This document shows, in pieces, positions 37,334 to 47,302 of a stretch of DNA of 47,852 bases. Position 1 is the first letter of the stretch. Every line of letters begins with the position of its first letter. The notes below the pieces were generated by a model that saw only the letters and a program-made list of their open reading frames with translations, had not been told where the DNA came from and made no database searches. The translations under genes and the position numbers were made by a program. Source of the DNA: Candidatus Magasanikbacteria bacterium RIFCSPHIGHO2_02_FULL_48_18 (GTDB taxonomy: Bacteria > Patescibacteriota > Patescibacteriia > Magasanikbacterales > UBA922); contig MFQC01000008.1 of the NCBI GenBank assembly GCA_001784285.1, positions 168,896 to 216,747 of the forward strand, given 5' to 3'.

Positions 37334-37852
37334 ATGTCCTCCGTCAAACCGTCGCAACGCATTCTCGGTATTGATCCCGGCTTTGGCAGGGTTGGGTTTG
37401 GCGTCATTGAGGGATCGGGACATGCATGGAAAAGTATTGACTATGGATGTATCGAAACACAGCCGTCATCTGATTTTTTATCTCGCCTGGAAACCATACA
37501 CAAAGAAATAACAAAAATTCTTGGCCGACATCATCCAACGCACGCCGCGGTGGAGCAATTGTTTTTTGCCAAAAATGCCAAAACCGCGATTCAGGTTGGC
37601 GAAGCCCGCGGAACTATTTTACTGACATTGCAACAAGCCGGTCTTCCTATTTTTGAATACACGCCGCTTCAAGTGAAACAGGCGGTGACCGGCTATGGAA
37701 AAGCGGATAAAAAACAAATTCAGGACATGGTTCGGCTCACGCTTCATCTTCCAAAAATGCCTCTCCAGGACGACGCGGCCGATGCGCTCGCGGTGGCGCT
37801 GACGTGTGGTGTGAGTCTCACGTTTTTTGAAAAAACAAACAAATCCTCTTGA
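37334..37852 (+). CDS. ruvC: Holliday junction resolvase RuvC
   Basis: RILGIDPGFGRVGFGVIE ... VEQLFFAKNAKTAIQVGEARG ... DDAADALAVALT. Confidence 0.95.
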   Translation: MSSVKPSQRILGIDPGFGRVGFGVIEGSGHAWKSIDYGCIETQPSSDFLSRLETIHKEITKILGRHHPTHAAVEQLFFAKNAKTAIQVGEARGTILLTLQQAGLPIFEYTPLQVKQAVTGYGKADKKQIQDMVRLTLHLPKMPLQDDAADALAVALTCGVSLTFFEKTNKSS

Positions 37853-37929
37853 TTTTCTCTTTTTTGTGTGGTAAGAACAAACCACTCCTTTTTGTTTTCT
37901 TCACTTTTTTTGGTAAGAGGAGGTTTGTC

Positions 37930-38607
37930 GTGGGCGACGAAAAAAAAGGGAACGGGCGTCTGCGCCACCTGACCCACATCCCGCCAGGGCCGGCAGGGGT
38001 GGTCCTGGTCCAGATCCTAGGGATCTCGGATCAGGCGATCTGGTATGCGCTCTGGGCAGTTGCTGGAGTACTTTTTTTCGTTTTTGAAGTTCTCCGGCAT
38101 GGCTTCCGGTGGCTTCAACGGCGGTTCCCGGGGACACATTTTGAGTGGTATACGCGTGTCGAGGCGTGGGCGCTTCGGCACGGGTGGTTGCGTGAAGTTG
38201 AGGTGGATAGCCTCACCGCGCTGACCACGTATTCGGTCGGCATCGCGATTACGTTCGCGCTGTTCGGCCGAATTCCGACGCTGATCGGTCTCCAGGTCCT
38301 GGCCTTGGGCGATCCGTTCGCCCGCGAGGTCGGGATGGAGGCAAAGCGCCGCGGGCGGGCGCACAAATTGTACAACGGCAAAACATGGGAGGGAGCTCTC
38401 GGTTTTGTCGTCGCGAGCATGGCCATGCTCGTCGCCATCGACATCCTCCACATCTGGTGGCCGCTGTTCCATCAGTTTGGGTGGCGGATCGTCGCTGTCG
38501 AGCTTCTGGCCGTTCTCGCTGGCGCGCTTGTCGAAGTGTTCGCCAAGCGCTATGACAACATCTGGATCCCGCTCGCCTCGGCGAGTGTGGTCTGGGTGTT
38601 GCTATGA
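37930..38607 (+). CDS. CTP-dependent lipid kinase/cytidylyltransferase-like membrane protein (dolichol/phytol kinase type), GTG start
   Basis: RBS AGGAGGtttgtcGTG; GDPFAREVGMEAKRRGRAHKLYNGKTWEGALGF. Confidence 0.65.
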   Translation: MGDEKKGNGRLRHLTHIPPGPAGVVLVQILGISDQAIWYALWAVAGVLFFVFEVLRHGFRWLQRRFPGTHFEWYTRVEAWALRHGWLREVEVDSLTALTTYSVGIAITFALFGRIPTLIGLQVLALGDPFAREVGMEAKRRGRAHKLYNGKTWEGALGFVVASMAMLVAIDILHIWWPLFHQFGWRIVAVELLAVLAGALVEVFAKRYDNIWIPLASASVVWVLL

Positions 38608-38627
38608 GAAATAAAAAGGGGAAAAAG

Positions 38628-38660
38628 GAACGCCGCTTCGGAAATGAGGCGGCGTGTGTG
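38628..38660 (+). terminator. Hairpin terminator
   Basis: acgccgcttcggaaatgaggcggcgtgtgtgtttt. Confidence 0.6.
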
Positions 38661-38796
38661 TTTTACGCTTGACAAACGAAACCCCGCTTGCTATACTTCT
38701 TTCGTCTTTTTATTCCCCTAACCGGGTCGGACCTGGGAGTTCTTGGTTTCAAGAACAATCATGCTCGCCCATGGCCCGATAATATCGCAGGCATGT

Positions 38797-39153
38797 ATGC
38801 TTTCAAAAAAGAAAAAGCAGGGAATTATCAAAAAATATCAAACGCACGAAGGCGACACAGGGTCGTCCGAGGTGCAGGTTGCGATTTTGAGCGCGGAAAT
38901 TGACGAACTCATAGCTCATTTGAAGTCGCACCACAAAGATCATTCCTCCCGAAGAGGACTTCTCAAAAAAGTGGGAGAACGACGGCGTTTGCTTCGATAT
39001 TTGAAAAAAGAAAATCAGAAAGCCTACGAAGAATTGGTCAAAAAACTCAAATTGAAACAGGCAAAAACATTACAAAAGGCGCAACAACCTTCCGTCGCGG
39101 AAGACGGTCTTGACGCCGAAAGTCTTGAAGAGAATGATACAGAAAACGAATAA
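38797..39153 (+). CDS. rpsO: 30S ribosomal protein S15
   Basis: KKYQTHEGDTGSSEVQVAILSAEIDELIAHLKSHHKDHSSRRGLLKKVGERRRLLRYL. Confidence 0.97.
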   Translation: MLSKKKKQGIIKKYQTHEGDTGSSEVQVAILSAEIDELIAHLKSHHKDHSSRRGLLKKVGERRRLLRYLKKENQKAYEELVKKLKLKQAKTLQKAQQPSVAEDGLDAESLEENDTENE

Positions 39154-39688
39154 TCGAAATCCTTTGAAACACCCCGACCAACGCGTGGGGGTGTTTATTG
39201 ATGTGCAGAATATGTATTATTCTGCGCGCAATGTCCATGGAAAAAAAGTCAATTTTGGCAATATTGTCAAAGAGGCGGTTGCAGGCCGAAAGCTGATTCG
39301 CGCTATTGCGTATGTCATTCGGACCGAGTCAAAAGAGGAATTGCCCTTTTTTGAAGCGCTCTACAACTTGGGTATTGAAACGCGGGAAAAAGATTTGCAG
39401 GTATTTACGACCGGCACCAAAAAAGCCGATTGGGACGTGGGGTTAGCCGTTGACGCCATTCGTCTTGCCCCCACGCTCGATGCGGTCGTGATTGTGTCCG
39501 GAGACGGGGATTATTTGCCGCTGGTAGAATATCTCCAAAAAAGTTCGGGAAAGCAAGTGGAAGTTGTCGCGTTTAGCGAAACGACGTCCAGCAGATTGTT
39601 GGAAGAGGCGGATGATTTTTTGGATTTGAGCGGACAGAAAGAAAAGTTTTTGATAGGAGAAAAAAAAGAAGATCGGAGGACGAAGTAA
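39134..39688 (+). CDS. NYN domain (LabA/DUF88-like) putative ribonuclease
   Basis: VGVFIDVQNMYYSAR ... KKADWDVGLAVDAIRLAPTLDAVVIVSGDGDYLPLVEYLQ. Confidence 0.9.
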   Translation: MIQKTNNRNPLKHPDQRVGVFIDVQNMYYSARNVHGKKVNFGNIVKEAVAGRKLIRAIAYVIRTESKEELPFFEALYNLGIETREKDLQVFTTGTKKADWDVGLAVDAIRLAPTLDAVVIVSGDGDYLPLVEYLQKSSGKQVEVVAFSETTSSRLLEEADDFLDLSGQKEKFLIGEKKEDRRTK

Positions 39689-39768
39689 TTTATTCACGCG
39701 CTGGTCGGAAGACATCTAGGTCCGTACGGATCTATCGTATTCTGATCAGCCGACAAGATGGTTGATCT

Positions 39769-42024
39769 ATGCTCAACATAAAACAGTGGTCGCTCGAGTG
39801 GGGCGGACGGAAGCTTACCGTTGAAGTAGGAAAATTTGCGCTTCAGGCCGATGCCTCGTGCACGGTGCAGTATGGAGATACGGTCATGATGGCGACCGTT
39901 GTCAAAAGTTCCGGCATTCGGGAAGGGATTGATTATTTTCCTTTGCTGGTTGACTTCGAAGAAAAATTATACGCGGCCGGGAAAATAAAAGGATCGCGCT
40001 TTATCAAACGTGAAGGCAGGCCGAGCGACGATTCGATTCTTTCGGGCCGCCTGATTGATCGCGCGATTCGTCCATTGTTTGACGAGCGCGTTCGCAATGA
40101 TATTCAAGTGATTGTCACCGCTCTTTCAGTTGACGGCGAGAATGATTCCGCGCTCGTTGGACTTATTGCCGCAAGCGTTGCATTGTCCATTTCGCCGATT
40201 CCATGGAGCGGGCCCATTGCGGCCGCCCGTGTCGGCCGCGCAAAAGATGGAGCGTATGTTCTCAACGTCACCGATCAGCAAATGGAATTGGGAGAGAGTG
40301 ATTTGGATCTCGTGGTTGCAGGAACTCCCGACAAGCTTATTATGACCGAAGCGGGCGCGCGGGAAGTTCCGGATACGGTCATGGTTGAGGCCATGCGCTG
40401 GGGATCCGAACAGGTGCGTCCGGTGTTGGATTTGATTTTTGCAATTCAAAAAGAAATCGGCTCGGCAAAAGAAATGCCGCCTGCTGTTGCCGACGACCAG
40501 CGTGGCGTGGAGGATTCGGCGGAAGAGCACATTCGCCGCGCGGCCAAGGCGTTTGTTACAGACAATGCGGACCGCATGATTTTTGATTCTCCCAAGGTTT
40601 CTCGCGCGGAGCGAAAAGCAATGGTGGAATCCATCAAAACAGCGCTGAAACAGCACCTTCTCGAAAAAGGTTTTGCAGAGGGAGATCTCGCGGTTGGTCT
40701 CAATAAAATAAAAGAATATGTATCCGACGAAATCAGCAAAAGAATTTTGGACAAAGAACAGCGGTTGGATGGCCGGTCGTTGACCGACATTCGAGAATTG
40801 CAAATGAATATTGATTTATTGCCTCGCGTGCACGGGTCGGGCATGTTTATGCGCGGCGACACCCAGGTGCTTTCGATTGTCACACTGGGCGCGCCGGGAG
40901 ATGTTCAAACACTCGATGGCATGGAAGAAGAAGGAACCAAGCGATACATGCACCATTACAACGACGCGCCATTTACGTATGGCGAAGCCCAACCCCTCCG
41001 GGGTCCGGGCCGGCGGGCCATTGGCCATGGCGCTTTGGCCGAGCGCGCGCTCGAGCCGGTTTTGCCCACCGAAGAAGCATTTCCGTACGCCATCCGCGTG
41101 GTGTCCGAAGTCATGGGTTCAAACGGTTCAAGTTCCATGGCATCCACATGCGGATCAAGCCTTTCTCTTATGGCGGCGGGCGTTCCGATCAAAAAACCGG
41201 TCGCGGGAATTGCCATGGGACTTGCATCGGACGATCAAGGCCGATGGAAGATATTGACCGATCTTCAGGACGTGGAAGACGGCAAAGGCGGTATGGATTT
41301 TAAAATTACCGGAACCGCTGACGGCGTTACCGCGGTTCAAATGGATACAAAAACAGGGGGCTTGTCGTGGGATATTGTGGAGCAAACATTTTTGCAGGCG
41401 CGTGCGGCTCGTTTGGCGATTTTGGCCCATATGGCCAAAACGATTGCGGAGCCGCGTTCTGAACTCTCGCCGTATGCGCCGCGCATTGAAACCGTGCAGA
41501 TCAATCCGGAAAAAATCGGAGATGTCATTGGTCCTGGCGGTAAGACCATCAAAAAAATTATTGAAGACACGGGAGTACAGATTGATATTGAACAAGACGG
41601 ACGCGTTTTGATTACGTCTGTTGACGGCGCGGCCATGGAAAAAGCAAAACAAATAATTATTGAGCTGACCAAAGAAATCATGCCCGGCGAAATATATGAG
41701 GGAAAGGTTATCCGGCTTGAAGATTTTGGGGCATTTGTCCAGTTATTGCCAAACAAGGACGGCTTGGTGCATGTGAGTGAAATTTCTTGGGAGAGAGTGA
41801 ACAAGCCAAGTGATGTGTTCCATATTGGCGATGTCGTTCAGGTAAAAGTAAAAGAAATTGATCAGCTTGGCCGAGTGAATTTGACCATCAAAGAGCTCAA
41901 GCCAAAACCGGAAGGCTATGTGCCGCCACCGCCCCGCCAACCTGGCGGACCGTCTCGCGGCGGCGGTTTTCGTAGGCCTGGTGGCCCGGGCGGACGAGGC
42001 GGATTTCAGCGCAATCGGCCGTAA
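39769..42024 (+). CDS. pnp: Polyribonucleotide nucleotidyltransferase
   Basis: RNase PH folds, KH GPGGKTIKKIIEDTGVQIDI, S1 GEIYEGKVIRLEDFGAFVQLLPNKDGLVHVSEIS. Confidence 0.98.
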   Translation: MLNIKQWSLEWGGRKLTVEVGKFALQADASCTVQYGDTVMMATVVKSSGIREGIDYFPLLVDFEEKLYAAGKIKGSRFIKREGRPSDDSILSGRLIDRAIRPLFDERVRNDIQVIVTALSVDGENDSALVGLIAASVALSISPIPWSGPIAAARVGRAKDGAYVLNVTDQQMELGESDLDLVVAGTPDKLIMTEAGAREVPDTVMVEAMRWGSEQVRPVLDLIFAIQKEIGSAKEMPPAVADDQRGVEDSAEEHIRRAAKAFVTDNADRMIFDSPKVSRAERKAMVESIKTALKQHLLEKGFAEGDLAVGLNKIKEYVSDEISKRILDKEQRLDGRSLTDIRELQMNIDLLPRVHGSGMFMRGDTQVLSIVTLGAPGDVQTLDGMEEEGTKRYMHHYNDAPFTYGEAQPLRGPGRRAIGHGALAERALEPVLPTEEAFPYAIRVVSEVMGSNGSSSMASTCGSSLSLMAAGVPIKKPVAGIAMGLASDDQGRWKILTDLQDVEDGKGGMDFKITGTADGVTAVQMDTKTGGLSWDIVEQTFLQARAARLAILAHMAKTIAEPRSELSPYAPRIETVQINPEKIGDVIGPGGKTIKKIIEDTGVQIDIEQDGRVLITSVDGAAMEKAKQIIIELTKEIMPGEIYEGKVIRLEDFGAFVQLLPNKDGLVHVSEISWERVNKPSDVFHIGDVVQVKVKEIDQLGRVNLTIKELKPKPEGYVPPPPRQPGGPSRGGGFRRPGGPGGRGGFQRNRP

Positions 42025-42042
42025 ACATATTCTGTGAACGTC

Positions 42043-42077
42043 AAACAATCCCGCCGCATGGCGGGGTTGTTTTTTTG
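42043..42077 (+). terminator. Terminator after pnp
   Basis: aacaatcccgccgcatggcggggttgttttttt. Confidence 0.9.
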
Positions 42078-42126
42078 TTTTTTTTATGATGTAATACTCG
42101 CGATTCCAACCAACAGGAGGTGGATC

Positions 42127-42774
42127 ATGACACGCGACGCGTGTGTCACGGCCGCACTCCTGGTGTTGGTCGTGGCGAATTTTTTTGGAGGTTTGTGGGA
42201 ACTGGTTGTTTTGTTCCCGGATTCCTCCGTTGTTTTTTCTTTGGTTCGGGGATTGATGTATGTGGGCGTTCTTCTCGCCCTTCCCCTGCTTCCTCTCCTG
42301 AAATGGAGAGAAGCACGGCGATGGGGAGCGCTCCGGACGCTCGCGTTGCCTGCCATTGCCGGTCTCTGCGTCTATTACGCAGGGTGGGGACTCGCGGACG
42401 GCGCGCGTCCTTGGTCGGCTCTTGTCGGCTTTGTCCTCTTCGCCGTGGGCTTTGCGTTCCGTACATGGGCGCAGGTGACGCTTGGCGCGAACTGGACGCC
42501 GGCAGTGAAGACGCCGGCGACACTCGTCACCCACGGGCCGTACGCGATCGTCCGCCATCCGATTTACAGCAGTTATCTGCTCGTCGGTTCGGGCGTTTCG
42601 TTTATGGTCGGTTCGTGGGCGCTTGCGGTCGCAACCGGCCTTTATATCCTCAATTCGCTCTGGCGAATTCGAGAGGAAGAGGCCGAAGTCGAGCGGCGGT
42701 TCCCGGAGTATCGCGCGTATCGGACGCGCGTTCCGGCGGTATTCCCCCACGTTCGAAGGAGACGACAGCCCTGA
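42127..42774 (+). CDS. Isoprenylcysteine carboxyl methyltransferase-like (ICMT/PEMT) membrane protein
   Basis: RBS acAGGAGGtggatcATG; THGPYAIVRHPIYSSYLLVGSG ... RIREEEAEVERRFPEYRAYRTRVPAVFP. Confidence 0.85.
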   Translation: MTRDACVTAALLVLVVANFFGGLWELVVLFPDSSVVFSLVRGLMYVGVLLALPLLPLLKWREARRWGALRTLALPAIAGLCVYYAGWGLADGARPWSALVGFVLFAVGFAFRTWAQVTLGANWTPAVKTPATLVTHGPYAIVRHPIYSSYLLVGSGVSFMVGSWALAVATGLYILNSLWRIREEEAEVERRFPEYRAYRTRVPAVFPHVRRRRQP

Positions 42775-42831
42775 CTGCCTTATATCACTGTCAGGATAGC
42801 AAGGCAGTCAGATGGAGGTTATTATAAAAAT

Positions 42832-42912
42832 GCCGAGGTGGCGAAATTGGTAGACGCACTTGCTTTAGGAGCAAGCGGAGCAATCCTTGGGAGTTCGATT
42901 CTCCCCCTCGGC
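42832..42912 (+). tRNA. tRNA-Leu (TAG)
   Basis: gccgagg/cctcggc acceptor; anticodon loop ctTAGga; long variable arm; gggagTTCGATTctccc T arm. Confidence 0.93.
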
Positions 42913-42914
42913 AC

Positions 42915-43193
42915 ATGCATATGATAGAACTTCTTGCCGCGTCAGACGATGAAAATATCCCTGTCATTGATCTTCATGCCGCAGAAACAACTCATGACGC
43001 GCTCGATCAATTGGAGAGCGGATTATTTTTGTTTTCTCAAAAGAAAGAACCATATTGTCGCGTTGTCCATGGAATTGGCGGCGGCATTTTGAAGGAAGCG
43101 GTTCATACCGCGCTTAAAGAAAGTCCTCTCGTAAAGGACTTTTGTCTTTCCTTCGATGGAGGGAGCACCATGGTCGGGTTCTATGACGAATAG
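42915..43193 (+). CDS. Smr-domain protein
   Basis: IPVIDLHAAETTHDALDQLE ... CRVVHGIGGGILKEAVHTALKES. Confidence 0.82.
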   Translation: MHMIELLAASDDENIPVIDLHAAETTHDALDQLESGLFLFSQKKEPYCRVVHGIGGGILKEAVHTALKESPLVKDFCLSFDGGSTMVGFYDE

Positions 43194-43234
43194 AGCAAAT
43201 ATGCTGTTGATGAAAACAATCCGATTCGGGGTTT

Positions 43235-43705
43235 TTAATAGTGGTATGGTTTGTTTTTTATTATAGTGGCGACGCGATAAAGTTGCTCAAGCAAAATAAT
43301 TCGTGTCATTTGGTGTGGAAACGTCAGCGAAGAAAGAGAGACGACATGGTGCGCCTTCGCAATAAGCGAGGGATCCAGTCCAAGCGGTCCGCCAATAATC
43401 CAGGTTATTCTTTCGCCGCGAGATGAGAGCGACTCCACAAATGCGGCGAATTCTTTGGAAGAATAGTGTTTGCCTTTTTCATCAAGCGCAACAGTAATAT
43501 CATTTTTTTTGATATATTTTTTTATTGTTTCCGCTTCTTTTTTTTGGATCTGTTTTTTTTCCGAAACATCGCGGAATGGTTGTTCGGAGAGTTCAGTTAT
43601 GGTTATCTTGGCGTAGGGCTTCATCCGTTTGAGGTATTCCTGTTCCGCTCCGTTCCAATAGGACTCCTTCAATTTTCCAAGACACGCAATGTGGAGGTTC
43701 AGCAT
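43235..43705 (-). CDS. rlmH: 23S rRNA (pseudouridine1915-N3)-methyltransferase RlmH
   Basis: IACLGKLKESYWNGAEQEYLKRMKPYAKI ... WIIGGPLGLDPSLIAKAHHVVSLSSLTFPHQMTRIILLEQLYRVATIIKNKPYHY. Confidence 0.95.
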   Translation of the reverse strand: MLNLHIACLGKLKESYWNGAEQEYLKRMKPYAKITITELSEQPFRDVSEKKQIQKKEAETIKKYIKKNDITVALDEKGKHYSSKEFAAFVESLSSRGERITWIIGGPLGLDPSLIAKAHHVVSLSSLTFPHQMTRIILLEQLYRVATIIKNKPYHY

Positions 43706-43796
43706 AGAAACGCATAGTTTTGTTGAGTATAAGGGAGGGAGTAAAATACTGCAATGAAGCGATTTTTTATCCACACATTTTCCCCAAGGTTTCCTC

Positions 43797-43825
43797 TTGA
43801 CAAGGTTTTGAGTCTCAGGTATTAT
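43797..43825 (+). promoter_or_regulatory. Consensus-like sigma70 promoter
   Basis: TTGACA-17 nt-TATTAT. Confidence 0.75.
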
Positions 43826-43831
43826 GATGGA

Positions 43832-44028
43832 GCGTTTAAAATCAATTTCCCTATTGGGGACCATGTCCAAAGAAAATATTTTTTTGCAAGATACTGCTTG
43901 GACCTCTGGATATTGTCTGTAACACTTTAAGCCATACAAGCATGTTACTCTCTATCACATTGCAGAGGTTTCAAAGCAGGTAGCCCCCACATTTTTTTGT
44001 GGTTGATACCGCTTCCAGGCGGTTTTTT
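43832..44028 (+). ncRNA. Candidate ~200 nt non-coding RNA (family unassigned)
   Basis: Starts after promoter at 43797; ends at accgc-ttccag-gcggttttttt terminator; internal long-range pairing acctctg/cagaggt; no convincing plus-strand CDS. Confidence 0.6.
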
Positions 44029-45440
44029 AAAACTCAAATTTTCTCCACGAATGGTTGAACAGAAATATTTTCGCCATTCGTGAGGATGATTTGACACACA
44101 AGACAGAAACGTATTGGCCTTTACAATTCAGAACCAGAGTATAATTGTAAGTTTCAAGAAAGCACAATTGTGTGTTTTCGTAGTGCGCAATAAAAGAGCG
44201 TACGGTGGATGCCTCGACACGAAATGACGATGAAGGACGTTGCAGGGTGCGAAAAGCCTCGGTGAGATCCCAAGCAATCTTTGACCCGGGGATGTCCGAA
44301 TGGGGAAACCCCTCCGATGTAATAATCGGAGATCGTGCACTGAATTCATAGGTGCATGAAGAAGACCTGGTGAAGTGAAACATCTCAGTAGCCAGAGGAA
44401 AAGAAGACAATCAAAAGACCACTAAATTCTTTGCACGAATTTTTCCCGATGTAAATCGGGATTGATTCGTGATAAAGATTGGTGGTTGTGATTCCCTTAG
44501 TAGTGGCGAGCGAACGGGGAAGAGCCTAAACCTATAGTGTATTGTAGCAGATGCAGATAAGTTTCGACTTATTGAGATCTGTTACTCAAAGGACAGGCCG
44601 TTGCACTATAGGTGTTGTAGGGTACAACATCGACTACCTGTTATGTCGGTCTTTGTATGAATCTTGTATAGTCGAAGAAGCCTGGAAAGGCACATCATAG
44701 AAGGTGATAATCCTGTAGACAAAATACGTTTCATACCAAGAGGTTGTATCCCTGAGTAGGGCGGAACACGTGAAATTCCGTCTGAATCAGCCGCGACTAT
44801 GCGGTAAGGCTAAATACATTTCGTGATCGATAGTGAACAAGTACCATGAGGGAAAGGTGAAAAGCAGCCCGGTGAGGGCGATGAAATAGTATCTGAAACC
44901 GTATGCTTACAATGAGCTGGAGCCCGGCCCCGCAAGGGGTTTAGGGTGACAGTGTTCCTATTGAAGAATGAGCCTGCGAGTATGCTGTATGTTGCAAGCT
45001 TAACTCCGTCTCGGAGGTAGGCGTAGGGAAACCGAGTCTTAACGGGCGTTTAAGTAGCATACACATAACCCGAAACCGGGTGAGCAATCCATGACCAGGT
45101 TGAACCCCGACGAAAGTCGGGGGGAGGACCGAACCCACGCGCTGTGCAACACGCGGGGATGAGTTGTGGATAGCGGAGAAATTCTAATCGAACTCGGTAA
45201 TAGCTGGTTCTCCTCGAAATAGCTTTAGGGCTAGCTGTATATGTTCCCTCTGGGGGTAGAGCACTGGATGAGGTCGAGGTCCTTCGGGATACTCACTTCA
45301 ATCAAACTCCGAATACCAGAGATTAATAATATGCAAGTCAGACAGTGGGGGCTAAGCTTCATTGTCAAAAGGGAAACAGCCCAGATCGCAAACTAAGGTC
45401 CCAAAGTCATCACTAAGTGTAAAAGGTGGTGTTAATTCTC

Positions 45441-45477
<37 letters not shown>

Positions 45478-46286
45478 TAAAGATAGCGTAATAGCTCACT
45501 GGTCAAGAGTTTTCGCGCCGAAAATGTACCGGGGCTAAGTGATGCACCGAAGTTGCGAACCCCGCCGTATGGCGGGGTGGTAGAGGAGCATTCTTATCGC
45601 AGTGAAGTCGGACTCGCGAGAGCCGGTGGAGCGATGAGAAGAGAGAATGCAGGCACAAGTAGCAAGAATCCGGATGAAAGTTCCGGACGCCGAAAACCTA
45701 AGGTTTCCAGGGCAACGTGAATCGTCCCTGGGTTAGTCGGTCCTAAGGGGAGTCCGTCATCTGGCGGGGTACCCGATGGAAAAGCGGGCTAATATTCCCG
45801 CACTTGGTATCGTTTGTTATACAATCCGTATTTCAAAGGCAAGAGCGTTGTATGGCTACACGTTTCGCAAGATAGAGACTGCGTCTTCGGATAATGTCAA
45901 TTTTTGTTGGAGAAGTACCAAGAAAAGTTTTATAACGTTCGGCGATATCAAACCGTACCGGAAACCGACACAGGTGGGTAGGTCGAGAAGACTAAGGCGC
46001 ACGAGAGAAACATGGTTAAGGAACTCGGCAAAACAGCGGCCGTAACTTCGGGATAAGGCCTCCCCGATGTCGTCGCAAGACGACTCATCGGGGCGCAGCG
46101 AAAGACTCCATGCAACTGTTTACCAAAAACACAGCTCCCTGCGAAAGCGTAAGCTGAAGTATAGGGGGCGATGCCTGGCCAGTGTCAGAACGTTAAGGGG
46201 AGAGGTTACCCGGCCCGCAAGGGCCAGGGGAAGCTTTGAACTGAAGCGCTGATGAACGCCGGCGGTAACTATAACCGTCCTAAGGT

Positions 46287-46548
46287 TGGATGCACTACCT
46301 ACATATTAGGTAGCGTATCCATGGACTGGGACGGTTATTGAAGAGATTATGGAGTAGCAGAGTTCCAAAAAAAGCTGCCTTAATTTACAGTAATGTAAAT
46401 AAAGTCCAATCATGGCTATATGCTGGGAATTCAATGACAGTGAATAATCAGCAGGGAAGTCCGTCATTTGGCGGATCCCTCAGAGACCACACGCCGTGCT
46501 CCCGATGTATCGGGATGAAGATATGGTCCTTCGCAAAAGGAAGCGAAA
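46287..46548 (+). other. Group I intron 1 (E. coli ~L1931 site), ORF-less, ~262 nt
   Basis: 5' exon taaggU pairs with GCCTTA at ~46376; adjacent agct can pair with 3' exon agc (P10); aagatatggtcc core-like motif near 3' end. Confidence 0.82.
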
Positions 46549-46568
46549 AGCGAAATTCCTTGTCGGGT

Positions 46569-47302
46569 GAACACGTTTCTGTGCGGAAACTATAAACTCG
46601 CCCGAAATCATGGTAACATGATAATAAGCATACCGGCTCATAACGGTGAAGCCCTCCTCCCGGTTTAATCGGGACGGGTAATACCGTGGGAAGTCTCCCT
46701 CCTTAAAAATAAGGATTGGAGACCCCGTAACGACTGACCCGAAAGGGGAGGACCGATGTCAATCGGTCAACACGCCGGCTCTTATTTTCAAGAGCACTCT
46801 ATGGAGGTAGGATCCTATATAACAGGATTTGTGGATGGAGAAGGAAGTTTCCTTGTTTCATTTTCAAGACGTTCAGCTATGGTATGTGGTATTGAAGTTC
46901 GACCTTCATTTACCGTAAGTCAGCATGAACGCAGTAAAGATATTTTGAGTATTCTGCAAAATTTTTTTGGGTGTGGTTCTGTTCGTTTTAATAGACGAGA
47001 TAGAACTTGGAAATATGAAGTAAGAAGTTTGGATAATCTTATAAAAAGAATTATTCCACATTTTACGGCATATCCACTCCAGACATCCAAACGCAGTGAT
47101 TTTGAACAGTTTACTCAAGTCTGTCTTTGGATGGAACAAAAGAAACATCTTCGACCAGAGGGGCTAAAACAAATTATCAGGAGCGCGTATAGAATGAATA
47201 ATTTTGGCGCTCGTCGTTATGTAAAACAAGATCTCCTAATGAGTGTGAATAAGATGAAGGTATAGTCTGATCCCCGCAGTAATGCGGGATAACAAAAAAT
47301 TG
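46569..47302 (+). other. Group I intron 2 (E. coli ~L1951 site), ~734 nt, with homing endonuclease ORF
   Basis: 5' exon tcgggU pairs with intron GCCCGA; preceding aactc pairs with 3' exon gagtt (P10); terminal G at 47302. Confidence 0.88.
46801..47265 (+). CDS. Single-motif LAGLIDADG homing endonuclease
   Basis: MEVGSYITGFVDGEGSFLVSFSRR ... CGIEVRPSFTVSQHERSKDILSILQNFFGCGSVRFN. Confidence 0.92.
   Translation: MEVGSYITGFVDGEGSFLVSFSRRSAMVCGIEVRPSFTVSQHERSKDILSILQNFFGCGSVRFNRRDRTWKYEVRSLDNLIKRIIPHFTAYPLQTSKRSDFEQFTQVCLWMEQKKHLRPEGLKQIIRSAYRMNNFGARRYVKQDLLMSVNKMKV

Noticed and set aside
44007-44028. T-box antiterminator reading of gtggttgataccgc
   Set aside because: Lacks the AGGGUGGNACCGCG consensus and there is no downstream aminoacyl-tRNA synthetase or amino acid gene; an ordinary terminator is simpler.
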